Source of the DNA: Rhodobacter sp. TJ_12
GTDB lineage: Bacteria > Pseudomonadota > Alphaproteobacteria > Rhodobacterales > Rhodobacteraceae
NCBI RefSeq assembly: GCF_020023995.1
Contig: NZ_NRRD01000012.1
Location: forward strand, 1-64,000
Direction of reading: 5' to 3'
Length of the DNA stretch: 64,000 nucleotides
Part shown: positions 15,076-24,831 of the stretch, piece by piece
Position numbering within the stretch: position 1 is the stretch's first letter
How the letters are laid out: each line of letters opens with the position of its first letter
Made by a program: the position numbers and the translations under genes
Notes under the pieces: model-generated
The model's input: the letters and a program-made list of their open reading frames with translations, nothing else
Told to the model about the DNA's origin: nothing
Databases searched by the model: none

Positions 15076-17622
15076 ATGGACGGCGTGACCCTTCTTTCAG
15101 ACTATCAACCTTATCCTTTTGAAATCGAAAAAGTTTCCATGGTGTTCCACCTCGCACCAGACGCGACGCGGGTGCGCAGCACGCTGGCGCTGACCCCGCG
15201 GGCCGGGGCGGCGGATGTGCATCTGGACGGGGAAGAGTTGCGCCTTGTCTCGATTGCCATCGACGGGGCCCCGCTTGCGCCCGAGGCCTATCGCGTGACG
15301 GAAACCGGGCTGACCATCGCGGCGGGTGCCCTGCCCGCAGGGCCGTTTGAACTGCAAACCGAGGTAGAGATCGCGCCCGCCAAAAACACAGCACTTGAAG
15401 GGCTTTACATGTCCAACGGCATGTATTGCACGCAATGCGAGGCCGAGGGGTTCCGCAAGATCACCTTTTACCCCGACCGCCCCGATGTGATGGCGCGGTT
15501 CCATGTGCGGATCGAAAGCGATCTGCCGGTGCTGTTGTCGAACGGCAATCCGGCGGCGCAGGGGGCGGGCTTTGCCGAATGGGATGACCCTTGGCCGAAG
15601 CCTGCCTATCTGTTCGCGCTGGTGGCGGGCGATTTGCGCGCCACCTCGGGGACTTTCACCACTGCTTCGGGGCGCAAGGTCGATCTTAATATCTGGGTGC
15701 GCCCGGGCGATGAGGCGCGTTGCGATTTTGCGCTTGGCGCGCTGCAACGGTCGATGAAATGGGATGAACAGGCTTACGGGCGCGAATATGACCTCGATCT
15801 GTTCAACATCGTGGCGGTCGATGATTTCAACATGGGCGCGATGGAGAACAAGGGGCTGAATATCTTCAACTCCAAGCTGGTGCTTGCCTCGCCCGAAACC
15901 GCGACCGATCTTGATTACGAACGGATCGAGGCGGTGATCGCGCATGAGTATTTTCACAATTGGACCGGCAACCGGATCACCTGCCGCGACTGGTTCCAAC
16001 TGTGTCTGAAAGAGGGGCTGACGGTCTACCGCGACCAAAGCTTTACCCGCGATGTGCGGCTCGGTGCGCTTAAGCGCATCGACGATGTGGCCAGCCTGCG
16101 CGCGCGCCAGTTCCGCGAGGATGCGGGGCCGCTCGCGCATCCGCCGCGTCCGTCCAGCTATCGCGAGATCAACAACTTCTACACCGCCACCGTCTACGAA
16201 AAAGGCGCTGAGGTGGTGGGCATGCTGGCCACGCTTTTGGGGGGCGAGGGCTATCGCAAGGCGCTTGATCTTTATTTTGACCGCCACGACGGGCAAGCCT
16301 GCACGATCGAGGATTGGATCAAGGTGTTCGAAGATGCCTCGGGCCGCGATCTGAGCCAGTTCAAGCTTTGGTATACCCAAGCGGGCACGCCGCATCTAAG
16401 CGTGTCGGAGCGGTTCGAAAACGGCACCTATACGCTCGACTTTGAGCAGGTGACCGCGCCGACGCCGGGCGAGCCGGAAAAGCCGCCGCGCCATATTCCG
16501 ATTGCGGTGGGGCTGTTGGGGCCAAACGGCGACGAGGTGGTGCCGACCCAAGTGTTGGAAATGACCCAAGGGCGGCAAAGTTTCAGTTTTTCGGGGCTGG
16601 CGGCCAAGCCTGTCCCCTCGATCCTGCGGGGCTTTTCCGCGCCGGTGGTGCTGGAACGCGATACGACGCCCGCCGAGCAAGCCTTTTTGCTGGCCCATGA
16701 CACCGATCCGTTCAACCGCTGGGAAGCGGGGCGCAATCTGGCCCGCGATACGCTGATCGCCATGGCGCAAGGCGGCGCGCCCGCACCCGATTATATTGCG
16801 GCGGTGGGGCAGATGTTGGGCGATGCGACCGCGATGCCAGCGTTCCGCGCCGCGTGCCTGCGCCTGCCCGGTGAAGATGAAATCGCCTCGGCGCTTGCGG
16901 CCAATGGCGTGGTGCCCGACCCCGATGCGATCCGCGCTGCGCGGCGCGATCTGATGAAAGCCTTGGCGCAAACCCATGAAGCGGCCCTTGTCGCCGCCTA
17001 TGAGGCCCATGCCGTCCCCGGCCCCTATAGCCCGGATGCGGGCCCCGCCGGACAGCGGGCGCTGCGGCTGGCCACGCTGGCGTTGCTTAGCACGCTTGAT
17101 GCGGGCGCGCGTGCCAAGGCACTGTTTTCGGACGCGACGAATATGACCGAAAGCATCGGCGCGCTGGGGCTTTTGGTGGCGCAAGGCACGGGGCAAGCGG
17201 AATTGGACGCCTTTGCCGCGCGTTGGGCAAGTGAGCCTCTGGTGATGGACAAATGGCGCTCTGTGCAAGCGATGCTCAGCCCGCCCGAAGCGGCGGTGGA
17301 GGTGGTCACGGCCATTGCCGAGAGCGGCGCGTTCGAGTGGAAAAACCCGAACCGGTTCCGCTCGCTTCTGGGTGGGTTTGCCGCCAACCACGCGGGTTTT
17401 CACCGCGCCGATGGGGCGGGCTATGCGCTTTATGCCGATTGGCTGATCAAGCTTGATCCGCTCAACCCGCAAACCGCGGCGCGGATGTCCACGGCCTTTG
17501 AGACATGGCGGCGCTATGACGCAACCCGCCAAACCCATGCGCAAGCGGCGCTAAAACGCATTGCCGGGGCGCCGGGGCTTAGCCGTGATCTTTCGGAAAT
17601 GGTGGGCCGACTTTTGGAGTGA
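15076..17622 (+). CDS. pepN: Aminopeptidase N
   Basis: An M1-family zinc aminopeptidase of about 848 residues that removes N-terminal residues from cytoplasmic peptides. The substrate-anchoring GAMEN motif is at 254-258 and the zinc site HEYFH at 290-294, with the third ligand Glu in [13 protein letters not shown]. The ATG at 15076 has GAGGA five bases upstream; an in-frame ATG at 15049 would add nine residues. It diverges from glcB. The following gene, gatB, has its own ribosome site 106 bp later. Confidence 0.95.
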   Translation: MDGVTLLSDYQPYPFEIEKVSMVFHLAPDATRVRSTLALTPRAGAADVHLDGEELRLVSIAIDGAPLAPEAYRVTETGLTIAAGALPAGPFELQTEVEIAPAKNTALEGLYMSNGMYCTQCEAEGFRKITFYPDRPDVMARFHVRIESDLPVLLSNGNPAAQGAGFAEWDDPWPKPAYLFALVAGDLRATSGTFTTASGRKVDLNIWVRPGDEARCDFALGALQRSMKWDEQAYGREYDLDLFNIVAVDDFNMGAMENKGLNIFNSKLVLASPETATDLDYERIEAVIAHEYFHNWTGNRITCRDWFQLCLKEGLTVYRDQSFTRDVRLGALKRIDDVASLRARQFREDAGPLAHPPRPSSYREINNFYTATVYEKGAEVVGMLATLLGGEGYRKALDLYFDRHDGQACTIEDWIKVFEDASGRDLSQFKLWYTQAGTPHLSVSERFENGTYTLDFEQVTAPTPGEPEKPPRHIPIAVGLLGPNGDEVVPTQVLEMTQGRQSFSFSGLAAKPVPSILRGFSAPVVLERDTTPAEQAFLLAHDTDPFNRWEAGRNLARDTLIAMAQGGAPAPDYIAAVGQMLGDATAMPAFRAACLRLPGEDEIASALAANGVVPDPDAIRAARRDLMKALAQTHEAALVAAYEAHAVPGPYSPDAGPAGQRALRLATLALLSTLDAGARAKALFSDATNMTESIGALGLLVAQGTGQAELDAFAARWASEPLVMDKWRSVQAMLSPPEAAVEVVTAIAESGAFEWKNPNRFRSLLGGFAANHAGFHRADGAGYALYADWLIKLDPLNPQTAARMSTAFETWRRYDATRQTHAQAALKRIAGAPGLSRDLSEMVGRLLE

Positions 17623-17728
17623 CCGGCCTTCCAAGGGGGCGCCGACCGCGCCCCCTTTGCCTGCGCCCCCATCTTGCCCCCCGCGCGCGCCTGTCTTAGA
17701 AGAGCGCAAGCCAAAAAGGGAACATGCG

Positions 17729-19246
17729 ATGCTCGATCACCTTGCCTTCACCGCCCCCGAGCCGAAAGTCATTGCCGGCGCGCAAAGCGACTGGGAACTT
17801 GTCATCGGCATGGAGGTGCATGCGCAGGTGGCCTCGAAGGCCAAGCTGTTCTCGGGCGCGTCCACCACCTTCGGGGCAGAGCCCAATTCGAACGTCGCCT
17901 TTGTTGATGCCGCGATGCCCGGTATGCTGCCGGTAATCAACGAATTTTGCGTGGCCCAAGCGGTGCGCACCGGCCTTGCGCTCAAAGCCGGGATCAATCT
18001 GCGTTCGGCCTTTGACCGCAAGAACTATTTCTACCCGGACCTGCCGCAGGGCTACCAGATTTCGCAGCTTTACCACCCGATCGTGGGCGAGGGCGAAATC
18101 ATCGTCGATATGGGGCCGGGGGTGGCGCGCAAGGTGCGGGTGGAACGCATCCACCTTGAGCAAGATGCGGGTAAGTCGATCCACGACATGGACCCGAATA
18201 TGTCTTTCGTGGACCTGAACCGCACCGGCGTTGCGCTGATGGAAATCGTAAGCCGCCCCGACATTCGCGGGCCCGAGGAAGCGGCGGCCTATATCGCCAA
18301 GCTGCGCCAGATCCTGCGCTACATCGGCACCTGCGATGGCAATATGCAAAACGGCAACCTGCGCGCCGATGTGAACGTGTCGGTCTGTCGTCCGGGCCAA
18401 TATGAGAAATACCAAGAAACGCAAGATTTCAGCCATCTTGGCACGCGCTGCGAAATCAAGAACATGAACTCGATGCGTTTCATCCAAGCGGCGATTGATT
18501 ACGAAGCCCGCCGCCAGATCGCCATTTTGGAAGATGGTGGCGAGATCGTGCAAGAAACCCGGCTTTATGACCCAGATAAGGGCGAGACGCGCAGCATGCG
18601 TTCGAAGGAAGAGGCGCATGATTACCGCTACTTCCCGTGCCCGGACCTGCTGCCGCTGGAGATCGAGCAAGATTGGGTCGATGACATCGGCGCGGCCATG
18701 CCCGAACTGCCCGATGAGAAGAAAGCCCGCTTCGTCAAAGACCTTGGCTTGAGCGAATATGACGCATCGGTTCTGACCGCCGAGGTCGAAAACGCCGATT
18801 ATTTTGAGGCCGTGGTGGCCGTGGCCGAAGATGGCAAGCTGGCCGCGAATTGGGTCATCAACGAGCTGTTTGGCCGCTTGAAGAAAGAAGGCCATGAGAT
18901 CGGCGCAAGCCCGGTCAGCCCGGCACAGCTTGGCGCGATCATCCGGCTGATCAAATCCGACAAAATCTCGGGCAAGATCGGCAAGGACCTGTTCGAGATC
19001 GTCTATACCGAAGGCGGCGATCCGGAAAAGATCGTCGAAGAACGCGGCATGATCCAAGTCACCGATACCGGCGCGATTGAAGCGGCGGTGGATGAGGTGA
19101 TCGCGGCCAACCCCGCACAGGTGGAGAAGGCGAAAGCCAACCCCAAATTGGCGGGCTGGTTCGTGGGGCAGGTGATCAAAGCCTCGGGCGGCAAGGCCAA
19201 CCCCAAAGCGGTAAACGAAATCGTCGCCAAGAAGCTTGGTTTTTAA
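17729..19246 (+). CDS. gatB: Asp/Glu-tRNA amidotransferase subunit B
   Basis: A 505-residue GatB, the kinase/transferase subunit that converts misacylated Glu-tRNA(Gln) and Asp-tRNA(Asn) to the cognate amides. Family signatures include [27 protein letters not shown] and [13 protein letters not shown]; the C-terminal YqeY-like domain carries [20 protein letters not shown] precedes the chosen ATG at 17729. gatA and gatC are not in the window, which is common in Rhodobacterales. Confidence 0.96.
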   Translation: MLDHLAFTAPEPKVIAGAQSDWELVIGMEVHAQVASKAKLFSGASTTFGAEPNSNVAFVDAAMPGMLPVINEFCVAQAVRTGLALKAGINLRSAFDRKNYFYPDLPQGYQISQLYHPIVGEGEIIVDMGPGVARKVRVERIHLEQDAGKSIHDMDPNMSFVDLNRTGVALMEIVSRPDIRGPEEAAAYIAKLRQILRYIGTCDGNMQNGNLRADVNVSVCRPGQYEKYQETQDFSHLGTRCEIKNMNSMRFIQAAIDYEARRQIAILEDGGEIVQETRLYDPDKGETRSMRSKEEAHDYRYFPCPDLLPLEIEQDWVDDIGAAMPELPDEKKARFVKDLGLSEYDASVLTAEVENADYFEAVVAVAEDGKLAANWVINELFGRLKKEGHEIGASPVSPAQLGAIIRLIKSDKISGKIGKDLFEIVYTEGGDPEKIVEERGMIQVTDTGAIEAAVDEVIAANPAQVEKAKANPKLAGWFVGQVIKASGGKANPKAVNEIVAKKLGF

Positions 19247-19250
19247 AACG

Positions 19251-19276
19251 AAAGGCGCCCCGCGGGGCGCCTTTTG
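19251..19276 (+). terminator. Rho-independent terminator after gatB
   Basis: AAAGGCGCC (19251-19259) pairs with GGCGCCTTT (19266-19274) around CCGCGG, ending in TTTT a few bases after the gatB stop. Confidence 0.85.
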
Positions 19277-19360
19277 ATTTGGGGGGGCTGGCCCAGAGGG
19301 CGGGCCTTGCCCCGGCGTCTTTCCGCGCCTACCTTTTCCAAAACCCATTCGGAGAACCCT

Positions 19361-20344
19361 ATGAGCGGCCTTCTTGCGCTTTTGGATGACGTGGCGGGCC
19401 TGGCCAAGGTTGCGGCCGCCTCGGTGGATGATGTGGCGGGGCAGGCGGCGCAGGCGGGGTCTAAAACCGCAGCCGCCCTGATCGACGATGCGGCTGTCAC
19501 CCCCAAATATCTACACGGCTTCGGTGCCGAGCGCGAATTGCCGATTGTGGGCAAGATCGCGCTGGGGTCCATTCGCAACAAGCTGGTGGTGCTTTTGCCG
19601 CTGGCGCTTTTGCTGTCGAGCTTCTGGCCCGGCGCGATCACGCCGCTTTTGATGCTGGGGGGCAGCTATCTGTGTTTTGAGGGGGCGGAAAAGGTGTTTC
19701 ACCTGCTGGTGCCCCACGCCCCGCATGCCGATGGGCATCAAGATCCCGGCGGCAATCCCGCGGGTGATCCGATGACGCTGGAAGAGGAAAAGGTCTCGGG
19801 CGCGGTGAAGACCGATTTCATCTTGTCGGCCGAGATCATGACCATCGCGCTGGCGTCGCTGCCCACCGACAACCCGATCTGGATGCAGGCCATGGCGCTG
19901 GTGCTGGTGGCGCTGGGGATCACCGCCTTGGTCTATGGCGGGGTCGCGCTGATCGTGAAGGCCGACGATATGGGGCTTTATCTTGCGCGGGCGGGGCGGT
20001 TGTGGCTCACGCGCGCCTTTGGGCGGGCGGTCGTTGCGGTGATGCCCGGCTTCATGAAGCTGTTGATGATCGTCGGCACGGCGGCGATGCTGTGGGTGGG
20101 CGGCTCTATCGTGCTGCATGGGCTGGCCGAACTTGGCTTTGCCGCGCCCTATGACGCCATCCACCATCTGGCCGAGGCGGGCGCGCATCTGGGGCCCGAG
20201 GCGTTCGCCAGCGCGGTCGGGTGGACCATTGGCGCCACCTTTGATGGCATTTTGGGCCTGCTTTACGGCTTTGCGCTGATTCCGCTGGCGATGTATGTGG
20301 TGGACCCGGTGATCGCGCTGGCAGGCCGCTTGAAGCGCAAATGA
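19361..20344 (+). CDS. DUF808 (YedI-like) inner-membrane protein
   Basis: A 327-residue protein starting MSGLLALLDDVAGLAKVAAA, the conserved N-terminus of the DUF808 family, with several hydrophobic helices (for instance around residues 72-100 and in the C-terminal third). Function is unknown. GGAG lies upstream of the ATG at 19361. Its stop overlaps the start of the YdcF-like gene by 4 bp, so the two are co-translated. Confidence 0.9.
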   Translation: MSGLLALLDDVAGLAKVAAASVDDVAGQAAQAGSKTAAALIDDAAVTPKYLHGFGAERELPIVGKIALGSIRNKLVVLLPLALLLSSFWPGAITPLLMLGGSYLCFEGAEKVFHLLVPHAPHADGHQDPGGNPAGDPMTLEEEKVSGAVKTDFILSAEIMTIALASLPTDNPIWMQAMALVLVALGITALVYGGVALIVKADDMGLYLARAGRLWLTRAFGRAVVAVMPGFMKLLMIVGTAAMLWVGGSIVLHGLAELGFAAPYDAIHHLAEAGAHLGPEAFASAVGWTIGATFDGILGLLYGFALIPLAMYVVDPVIALAGRLKRK

Positions 20345-20850
20345 CCCCGCGCATCGCGCTTGTTCTGGGCGCGCGTGTGGCGCCCGATGGCACACCCTCG
20401 GCGGCGCTGCGGCGCCGGGTGGCGCATGCGATAAGCTTGTATCAGGCGGGGCAGGTGGGGCGGCTGATCCTTAGCGGTGGGGCGTTTGATGGCGCGCCTG
20501 CGGAAGCCACGGTGATGGCCGATCTGTGCCGCGCCGCCGGGCTGCCCGCGGCCGCCTTGATCCAAGAGCCCAAAGCGCGCAACACGCGCGAGAATTTCAC
20601 CTGCGCCCGGCCTTTGCTGGGGGCAGAGACCGCGCTGGTCGTGGTGACAGATCGCTATCATGCGCGGCGCGCGCGGCTGGCCGCAGGTGGCTTGGGGTTG
20701 TCGCTGCGCCTGTCTTGCCCGCCTGCGCCGGATCTGGCGTGGCACCAATATCTCAAGCTGGCCGCGCGCGAAGCGGTGGCCAGCCTGTGGTATGCCTTGC
20801 GCTATGGGCTATCCTGGGGGCTGTTGGGGCGCTTTAGCGGGTCACGGTAA
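20341..20850 (+). CDS. YdcF-like DUF218 protein
   Basis: A 169-residue DUF218-type protein (relatives are SanA, ElyC and YdcF). Typical motifs are IALVLGARV at the N-terminus, LILSGGAF, EPKARNTRENF and VVVTDRYHARRA. Some relatives influence envelope biogenesis, but the biochemistry is unclear. It is coupled to the DUF808 gene, and its 3' end overlaps by 17 bp the end of a convergent secreted-protein gene. Confidence 0.85.
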   Translation: MTPRIALVLGARVAPDGTPSAALRRRVAHAISLYQAGQVGRLILSGGAFDGAPAEATVMADLCRAAGLPAAALIQEPKARNTRENFTCARPLLGAETALVVVTDRYHARRARLAAGGLGLSLRLSCPPAPDLAWHQYLKLAAREAVASLWYALRYGLSWGLLGRFSGSR

Positions 20851-21241
20851 CGCGGACATAATCGCCGCGCTTGCCATAACCAAAAATGCGCACGAAAACG
20901 GTGGCCCCGCCCGCCATGATCTTGCGCGCGGCGGCTGGCTCGATCGAGCCATTCATCACCATGCGCTCCATCGTGGCGCGGTTGTTAAAATCACCAAAGA
21001 ACGGGTCCCATTCGTCGCCGGGTTGCGAAATGCCGAATTTGTGGAAATTCGCCCGATCTTGGCGCAGAACTTGCCACGGTGCGCTCAGCCGTTGGCCGCG
21101 CGAATTAAACAGGTCATCGGTGCCGATATAGGCGACATAGGCGCCCACGATTTCCTGCGCGGCCACGGGTGTGGCGGCGGGAGCTGCGACGAGCCCGGCC
21201 AAAACGCTGCCGAGGACGGCGGAGCGGAGATGTTTGAACAT
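20834..21241 (-). CDS. Small secreted protein, unknown family
   Basis: A 135-residue protein with a clear Sec signal peptide (residues 1 to about 28, ending ATPVAA-QE) and a mature part of about 107 residues rich in aromatic and charged residues (AYVAYIGTDDLFNSRG, GDEWDPFFGDFNN). AGGAGGTTGG lies just upstream of the ATG, an unusually strong ribosome site. I do not recognise the family. It should be periplasmic or secreted and shares its direction with another small secreted protein 157 bp upstream. Confidence 0.75.
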   Translation of the reverse strand: MFKHLRSAVLGSVLAGLVAAPAATPVAAQEIVGAYVAYIGTDDLFNSRGQRLSAPWQVLRQDRANFHKFGISQPGDEWDPFFGDFNNRATMERMVMNGSIEPAAARKIMAGGATVFVRIFGYGKRGDYVRVTVTR

Positions 21242-21398
21242 CGTGCCAACCTCCTATTGGTGAAAATCCCAATAGGGCAAGCTTAGGCCCGGCTTTGCGG
21301 GAACCCAAGGTGAATTATGCCGCAGGGTTATCGTGCCTTGCTCGGCTGCCCTGACGCGCGCGAGCACGGTGCCGGATCTGCGGTTGGGGAATGAGACG

Positions 21399-21917
21399 CT
21401 ATGGCCCGGCCAGCGGATTGCGCCGCGCGATCACCTCCACGCGTGCACTGTCGGGCGCATTGCACAGATCGTCATTGCCGTCATTGCGTATGTGTACCAG
21501 CACATCGGCGGTGCCGCCTTCATAGGCCGGACAGCCATCGACCTCGACCGCTTTCCAGGGCGCACCGCCCAGACCTTCGAGCGCCGTTGCCACGCTACGC
21601 TGCGCGACCGTATAGGGCACCTGTCCGCTGACAATGCTGCACCGCAAGGGGTAACGATCGCTGGTGGGCAAAAGCGCGATCACCGCACCATCGGGGCTGA
21701 TCATCACCGCGCGCCCATAATCAGCATCATAGTGTGACCGCCAGCCCACTTTTTCAAAGCGGTCGGTCGCAAACCAAGCGGATTGTCCAAAGCGCAGGCA
21801 CAGATCGACGCCCGTGGCAAAGGCCGCCTCGGCTGCCGGGTTGGCCCAGGCGGCGGGTGCCCCCAGCGCAAAACCCACAAAGCCCGCAGCCAGCCTGTTG
21901 AACGCTTTGGAAGGCAT
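21399..21917 (-). CDS. Small secreted protein with paired cysteines, unknown
   Basis: A 172-residue protein with a signal peptide (MPSKAFNRLAAGFVGFAL to AAWA, about residues 1-25). The mature part has four cysteines (in DLCLRFGQ, LRCSIVSG, DGCPAYEG and DDLCNAPD), compatible with two disulphides in the periplasm. AAGGAAAAA precedes the ATG at 21917; a start 48 bases upstream would bury the signal peptide. Family not recognised. It lies just downstream of a structured RNA candidate in the same direction. Confidence 0.75.
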   Translation of the reverse strand: MPSKAFNRLAAGFVGFALGAPAAWANPAAEAAFATGVDLCLRFGQSAWFATDRFEKVGWRSHYDADYGRAVMISPDGAVIALLPTSDRYPLRCSIVSGQVPYTVAQRSVATALEGLGGAPWKAVEVDGCPAYEGGTADVLVHIRNDGNDDLCNAPDSARVEVIARRNPLAGP

Positions 21918-22021
21918 TGTTTTTCCTTTTCTGATCGGGAGGCTCTTGTCCGAGAGCGGAGTCACGCCAGCGCACCTTAGCCAGCGCGGGGTGCCGGGGG
22001 CAAGACGCTCGGGAAGACACT

Positions 22022-22055
22022 AAAAAGGCGCGCAGGCACCGCCCTTGTCGGGCGG
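22022..22055 (-). terminator. Terminator-like hairpin after the RNA candidate
   Basis: On the reverse strand CCGCCC-GACAA-GGGCGG (22055-22039) forms a 6-bp stem, and a five-U run follows 13 bases later (22026-22022), with a second weak GGCG/CGCC pairing between. It would end a reverse-strand transcript before the secreted-protein gene. Confidence 0.45.
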
Positions 22056-22190
22056 CCTTTGGGGGCAGTGGAAGGCCCAAACGCCCTTGCCCGTCAGTGG
22101 TGCGAGGCTCACCACCCCATAACGGCGCGGGGCCGTATGGCCGCCCCCTTGCGGGGAACGGGACGAACAAGGCACTGGTAACCCACACGC
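22056..22190 (-). ncRNA. Structured RNA candidate, 6S-like
   Basis: No protein gene fits here, but the reverse strand folds well. CAGTG (22177-22173) pairs with CACTG (22070-22066), CCTTG (22172-22168) with CAAGG (22089-22085), and CCCGT (22162-22158) with ACGGG (22094-22090). TTCGT bulges on one side, and a 14-base internal loop faces it on the other. The interior holds CCCC-GCAA-GGGG and GTGGTG-AGCCTCG-CACCAC. A closing stem, an asymmetric central bubble, TTCG near the bubble and an apical GGTGAGC resemble 6S RNA, the regulator that sequesters RNA polymerase. The assignment rests on shape and a few words only; another structured RNA is possible. Confidence 0.4.
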
Positions 22191-22681
22191 CTCGAGAGCC
22201 GCCGCCCCGGGCCTTGGTCCGGGTCGGCACAGCCTATTCGTCTGGTTGAAGCTGCGCGCAGGTAAATGCCCGATAGGCGCTTCGCATCAAGGGCAAAGCC
22301 CCAAGCTGCGAACGGACGCCCCAAGGGGGGCGAGGAAAAGGACATCTAGAAGCGGCAGTTTCAACACATCTTGCAAAAAGCGAATCCGGTGGGAAATTCA
22401 TCAACCGGACATTGTATTCAATACAATAAATTTCTGCCCGCGCCAACCCCCGTGCGCCTTTCTGTGTTCAGTTTTTTTGAGATGAGCGGACTGCGGATCG
22501 CAGAGGCACGGCCCGCCGAAATTTGGGCCAGGCTGTAGCATTTTGCAAAACCTGTGGGGGCACGCGTCTTTGCGATAAGGGCGGGCCTTCGTATCGCCGC
22601 AGCGCTGTGCCCAAAGATATAGGGGCAAAATCCGCCGCAACAAGACGCGCGGCCCGCAATATCCGGAAATGTCAGGAAGAT
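22191..22681. other. Gene-free stretch beside the tRNA
   Basis: About 490 bp hold no supportable protein gene. A 55-codon reverse frame (22404-22234) has no ribosome site and reads like non-coding sequence. The reverse strand has a hairpin with outer arms TTCGCA/TGCGAA and inner GGGC-TTT-GCCC (around 22309-22278). Part of this stretch could be leader of the RNA candidate. Confidence 0.4.
22411..22427. promoter_or_regulatory. Perfect palindrome ATTGTATTCAATACAAT
   Basis: An 8-bp perfect inverted repeat around a single C, in an AT-rich island. TTGTAT-N-ATACAA sequences are classical operators of GntR-family (FadR/VanR-like) repressors. No recognised protein gene starts next to it; the reverse-strand RNA candidate begins about 220 bp downstream. 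Confidence 0.5.
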
Positions 22682-22755
22682 TGGAGCGGGTGAAGGGAAT
22701 CGAACCCTCGTCTTCAGCTTGGGAAGCTGCGGCTCTACCATTGAGCTACACCCGC
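22682..22755 (-). tRNA. tRNA-Gly, anticodon CCC
   Basis: Reverse-strand cloverleaf of 74 bases including an encoded CCA end. The acceptor arm GCGGGTG/CACCCGC pairs fully, the D loop contains AATGGTAGA, the anticodon loop is TTCCCAA (U33 then CCC), and the T arm has GGTTCGATTCC. The discriminator base is U, as in other glycine tRNAs. It reads GGG codons. The gene lies 52 bp from the end of the RamA-like gene, which is upstream in the same direction. Confidence 0.95.
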
Positions 22756-22806
22756 ATGAGCGCCCAGATATGCGATGCATCCGGGCGCGTCAAGCGCTCT
22801 TGCACG

Positions 22807-24831
22807 CTATCCGCGCCGTCTGCGCCGCCCACCGCCCTCGGGCGCGCCGCCCGCGTTAAAACTGACCGGCGGCAGGGTGACGACTTTGGCCAGTTCGGCA
22901 AAAGCGGCGGTCGCATGCGGGATCGCATTGGCGGCGACGAAATGTTCCTGAAAGCGCGGCTCGATCGCGGTTTCGATCTTCACGATCCGTTTTACCTGCG
23001 CCTCGATCGCACGGCGTGCGCTACGCGCGCACAAGGCCATACGTGCGCCGGTGCCCGCCGCATTGCCCGCCGAGGTCACCGCTTCAAGCGCCACATCGGG
23101 GATCATCCCCAGCACCATCGCATGTTTGGGGCTGATATGCGCGCCAAAGGCCCCGGCCAGAACCACCCGGTCCACCTGATCGACACCCATTTCATCCATC
23201 AAGAGCCGCGCCCCGGCATAAAGTGCCGATTTCGCAAGCTGGATCGCGCGGATATCGCCTTGGGTCACGGTCACGCGCGGCCCGTCGGGGCTGGCGTCAT
23301 GGATCACATATTCATGCGTGCGTCCGGTGGCCACACAGCGCGGCGTGCCCACCTGTTCGGCCGAGCCAATCAGCCCGGACGGGTCCATAATGCCCGCGAT
23401 GCGCATTTCGGCCACCGCCTCGATGATGCCCGACCCGCAGATGCCAGTGATCGTGGGCGTGCCAAAGGCGGGATCATCCGACCAATGGTCATTGCCGATG
23501 ATGCGAAAGCGCGGTTCTTTCGTGACCGGATCGATCTCGATACGTTCAATCGCGCCCGGGGCCGCACGCTGCCCAGAGGAGATTTGGGCGCCTTCAAAGG
23601 CGGGACCGGTGGGGGAGGAACAGGCCAGCACCCGGGTCTTATTGCCCAAAAGAATCTCGGCATTGGTGCCCACATCGACGATGAGCGAAAGATCTTCGCG
23701 CGTCTCGGGTGCCTCAGACAGCGCGACCGCGGCGCAATCGGCGCCCACATGACCCGCGATCAGCGGCAGGATATAGGCGCGCGCCCCGGGGGCGAGCGGG
23801 GCAAGGCCGATCTCGGCGGCCTGCAGATGCAGCGCGTCGCCACTGGCCAGCGCAAAGGGGGCCTGACCCAGCTCGACCGGATCAAGGCCCAGCAGAAGGT
23901 GGTGCATCACCGGGTTGCACACCACCACCGCCTCGACCACGGCGGCGGCGTCCACCCCCGCTTCTTCGGCCAAAGCGGCGGCGAGCCCGGCCATTGCGCC
24001 GCGCACGGCCTCGGTCATTTCCTGCGCACCGCCGGGGTTCATCATCGCATAGGACACCCGGCTCATCAGGTCTTCGCCAAAGCGGATTTGCGGGTTCATC
24101 AGGCCGGACGAGGCCAGCACCCGCCCGTCGTCCAACGCCACCAGATGCCCCGCGATGGTGGTCGATCCCAGATCGATGGCCAGCCCGTAGAGCGGCGCCT
24201 CACGCAAACCGGGATAAAGCGCAACCAAACGCGGGGCGCTGCCGTCGCCCGCCTCATGCACGGCGGCGGTGACGCGCCAGCCGCCCTTGCGTAACGTGGT
24301 TTGCAGTCCCGACAGCACTGCAAGATCGGCGTGCAGCCCCTTGATGCCGAATGATTTTTCTAGCGCAGCGGCAAGCCGTTCAAAATCGCCCGACGGTTCG
24401 TGCATATCGGGTTCGGCCACTTCGACGTAGAGCGGGCGGGTGGCCGGGTCCATCACCATCACCCGTTCCGAGGCGCTTTTGCGGATCACCTGCCGGTGCA
24501 CTTGGCTTTCGGCGGGCACATCAATCACCACATCGCCTTCGATCCGCGCCTGACAGCCCAGCCGCCGCCCCGGTTTCAGCCCCCGGATGCGGTCATAGCG
24601 TTCCTCGACCGCGTTGACGGGGCTGAGCGCCTCGGGGCCGACATGCAGCCCGTGTTTGGGAAAATCGCCATAGCCCGGCGCGACTTGGCATTTCGAACAG
24701 ATGCCCCGCCCGCCGCAAACGGAATCAAGATCCACCCCCAAGGCCCGCGCCGCGGTCAGAACCGGCGTGCCCTTGGCCACCCGGCCACGCTTGCCCGAAG
24801 GCGTGAAAATCACCAATGCATCGTCCGACAT
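22807..24831 (-). CDS. RamA-like corrinoid activation protein (DUF4445)
   Basis: A 674-residue protein with an N-terminal [2Fe-2S] ferredoxin domain (cysteines in DSVCGGRGICSKCQVAP and a later C in GCQARI) and a large ASKHA-fold DUF4445 domain (AIDLGSTTIAGHLV, VDVGTNAEILLGN, VLAGAFGAHI). Relatives such as RamA and RACo use ATP and electrons to reduce inactive Co(II) corrinoid proteins. In related marine alphaproteobacteria a homologue supports a split cobalamin-dependent methionine synthase, a likely role here. AAGGAG lies before the ATG at 24831. No corrinoid protein or methyltransferase gene is in the window. Confidence 0.87.
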   Translation of the reverse strand: MSDDALVIFTPSGKRGRVAKGTPVLTAARALGVDLDSVCGGRGICSKCQVAPGYGDFPKHGLHVGPEALSPVNAVEERYDRIRGLKPGRRLGCQARIEGDVVIDVPAESQVHRQVIRKSASERVMVMDPATRPLYVEVAEPDMHEPSGDFERLAAALEKSFGIKGLHADLAVLSGLQTTLRKGGWRVTAAVHEAGDGSAPRLVALYPGLREAPLYGLAIDLGSTTIAGHLVALDDGRVLASSGLMNPQIRFGEDLMSRVSYAMMNPGGAQEMTEAVRGAMAGLAAALAEEAGVDAAAVVEAVVVCNPVMHHLLLGLDPVELGQAPFALASGDALHLQAAEIGLAPLAPGARAYILPLIAGHVGADCAAVALSEAPETREDLSLIVDVGTNAEILLGNKTRVLACSSPTGPAFEGAQISSGQRAAPGAIERIEIDPVTKEPRFRIIGNDHWSDDPAFGTPTITGICGSGIIEAVAEMRIAGIMDPSGLIGSAEQVGTPRCVATGRTHEYVIHDASPDGPRVTVTQGDIRAIQLAKSALYAGARLLMDEMGVDQVDRVVLAGAFGAHISPKHAMVLGMIPDVALEAVTSAGNAAGTGARMALCARSARRAIEAQVKRIVKIETAIEPRFQEHFVAANAIPHATAAFAELAKVVTLPPVSFNAGGAPEGGGRRRRRG

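Noticed and set aside
13053-15122. 689-codon forward frame opposite glcB
   Set aside because: It mirrors the reverse-strand malate synthase codon pattern (high GC at third positions), has no family motif, and glcB is unmistakable.
17696-19348. 550-codon reverse frame opposite gatB
   Set aside because: Antisense shadow of gatB with His/Arg-rich nonsense composition and no motif.
22022-22440. tmRNA, RNase P RNA or SRP RNA in the gene-free stretch
   Set aside because: No tag-peptide reading frame or T-arm for tmRNA, no GAGGAAAGTCC-type core for RNase P, and no GGAA-tetraloop SRP core in either orientation.
22234-22446. Short reverse frame over the palindrome region
   Set aside because: No ribosome site, no conserved pattern, and the start would lie inside or next to the palindrome; treated as non-coding.
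22682-22755. Integration site at the tRNA-Gly
   Set aside because: No integrase and no second copy of the tRNA 3' end nearby.
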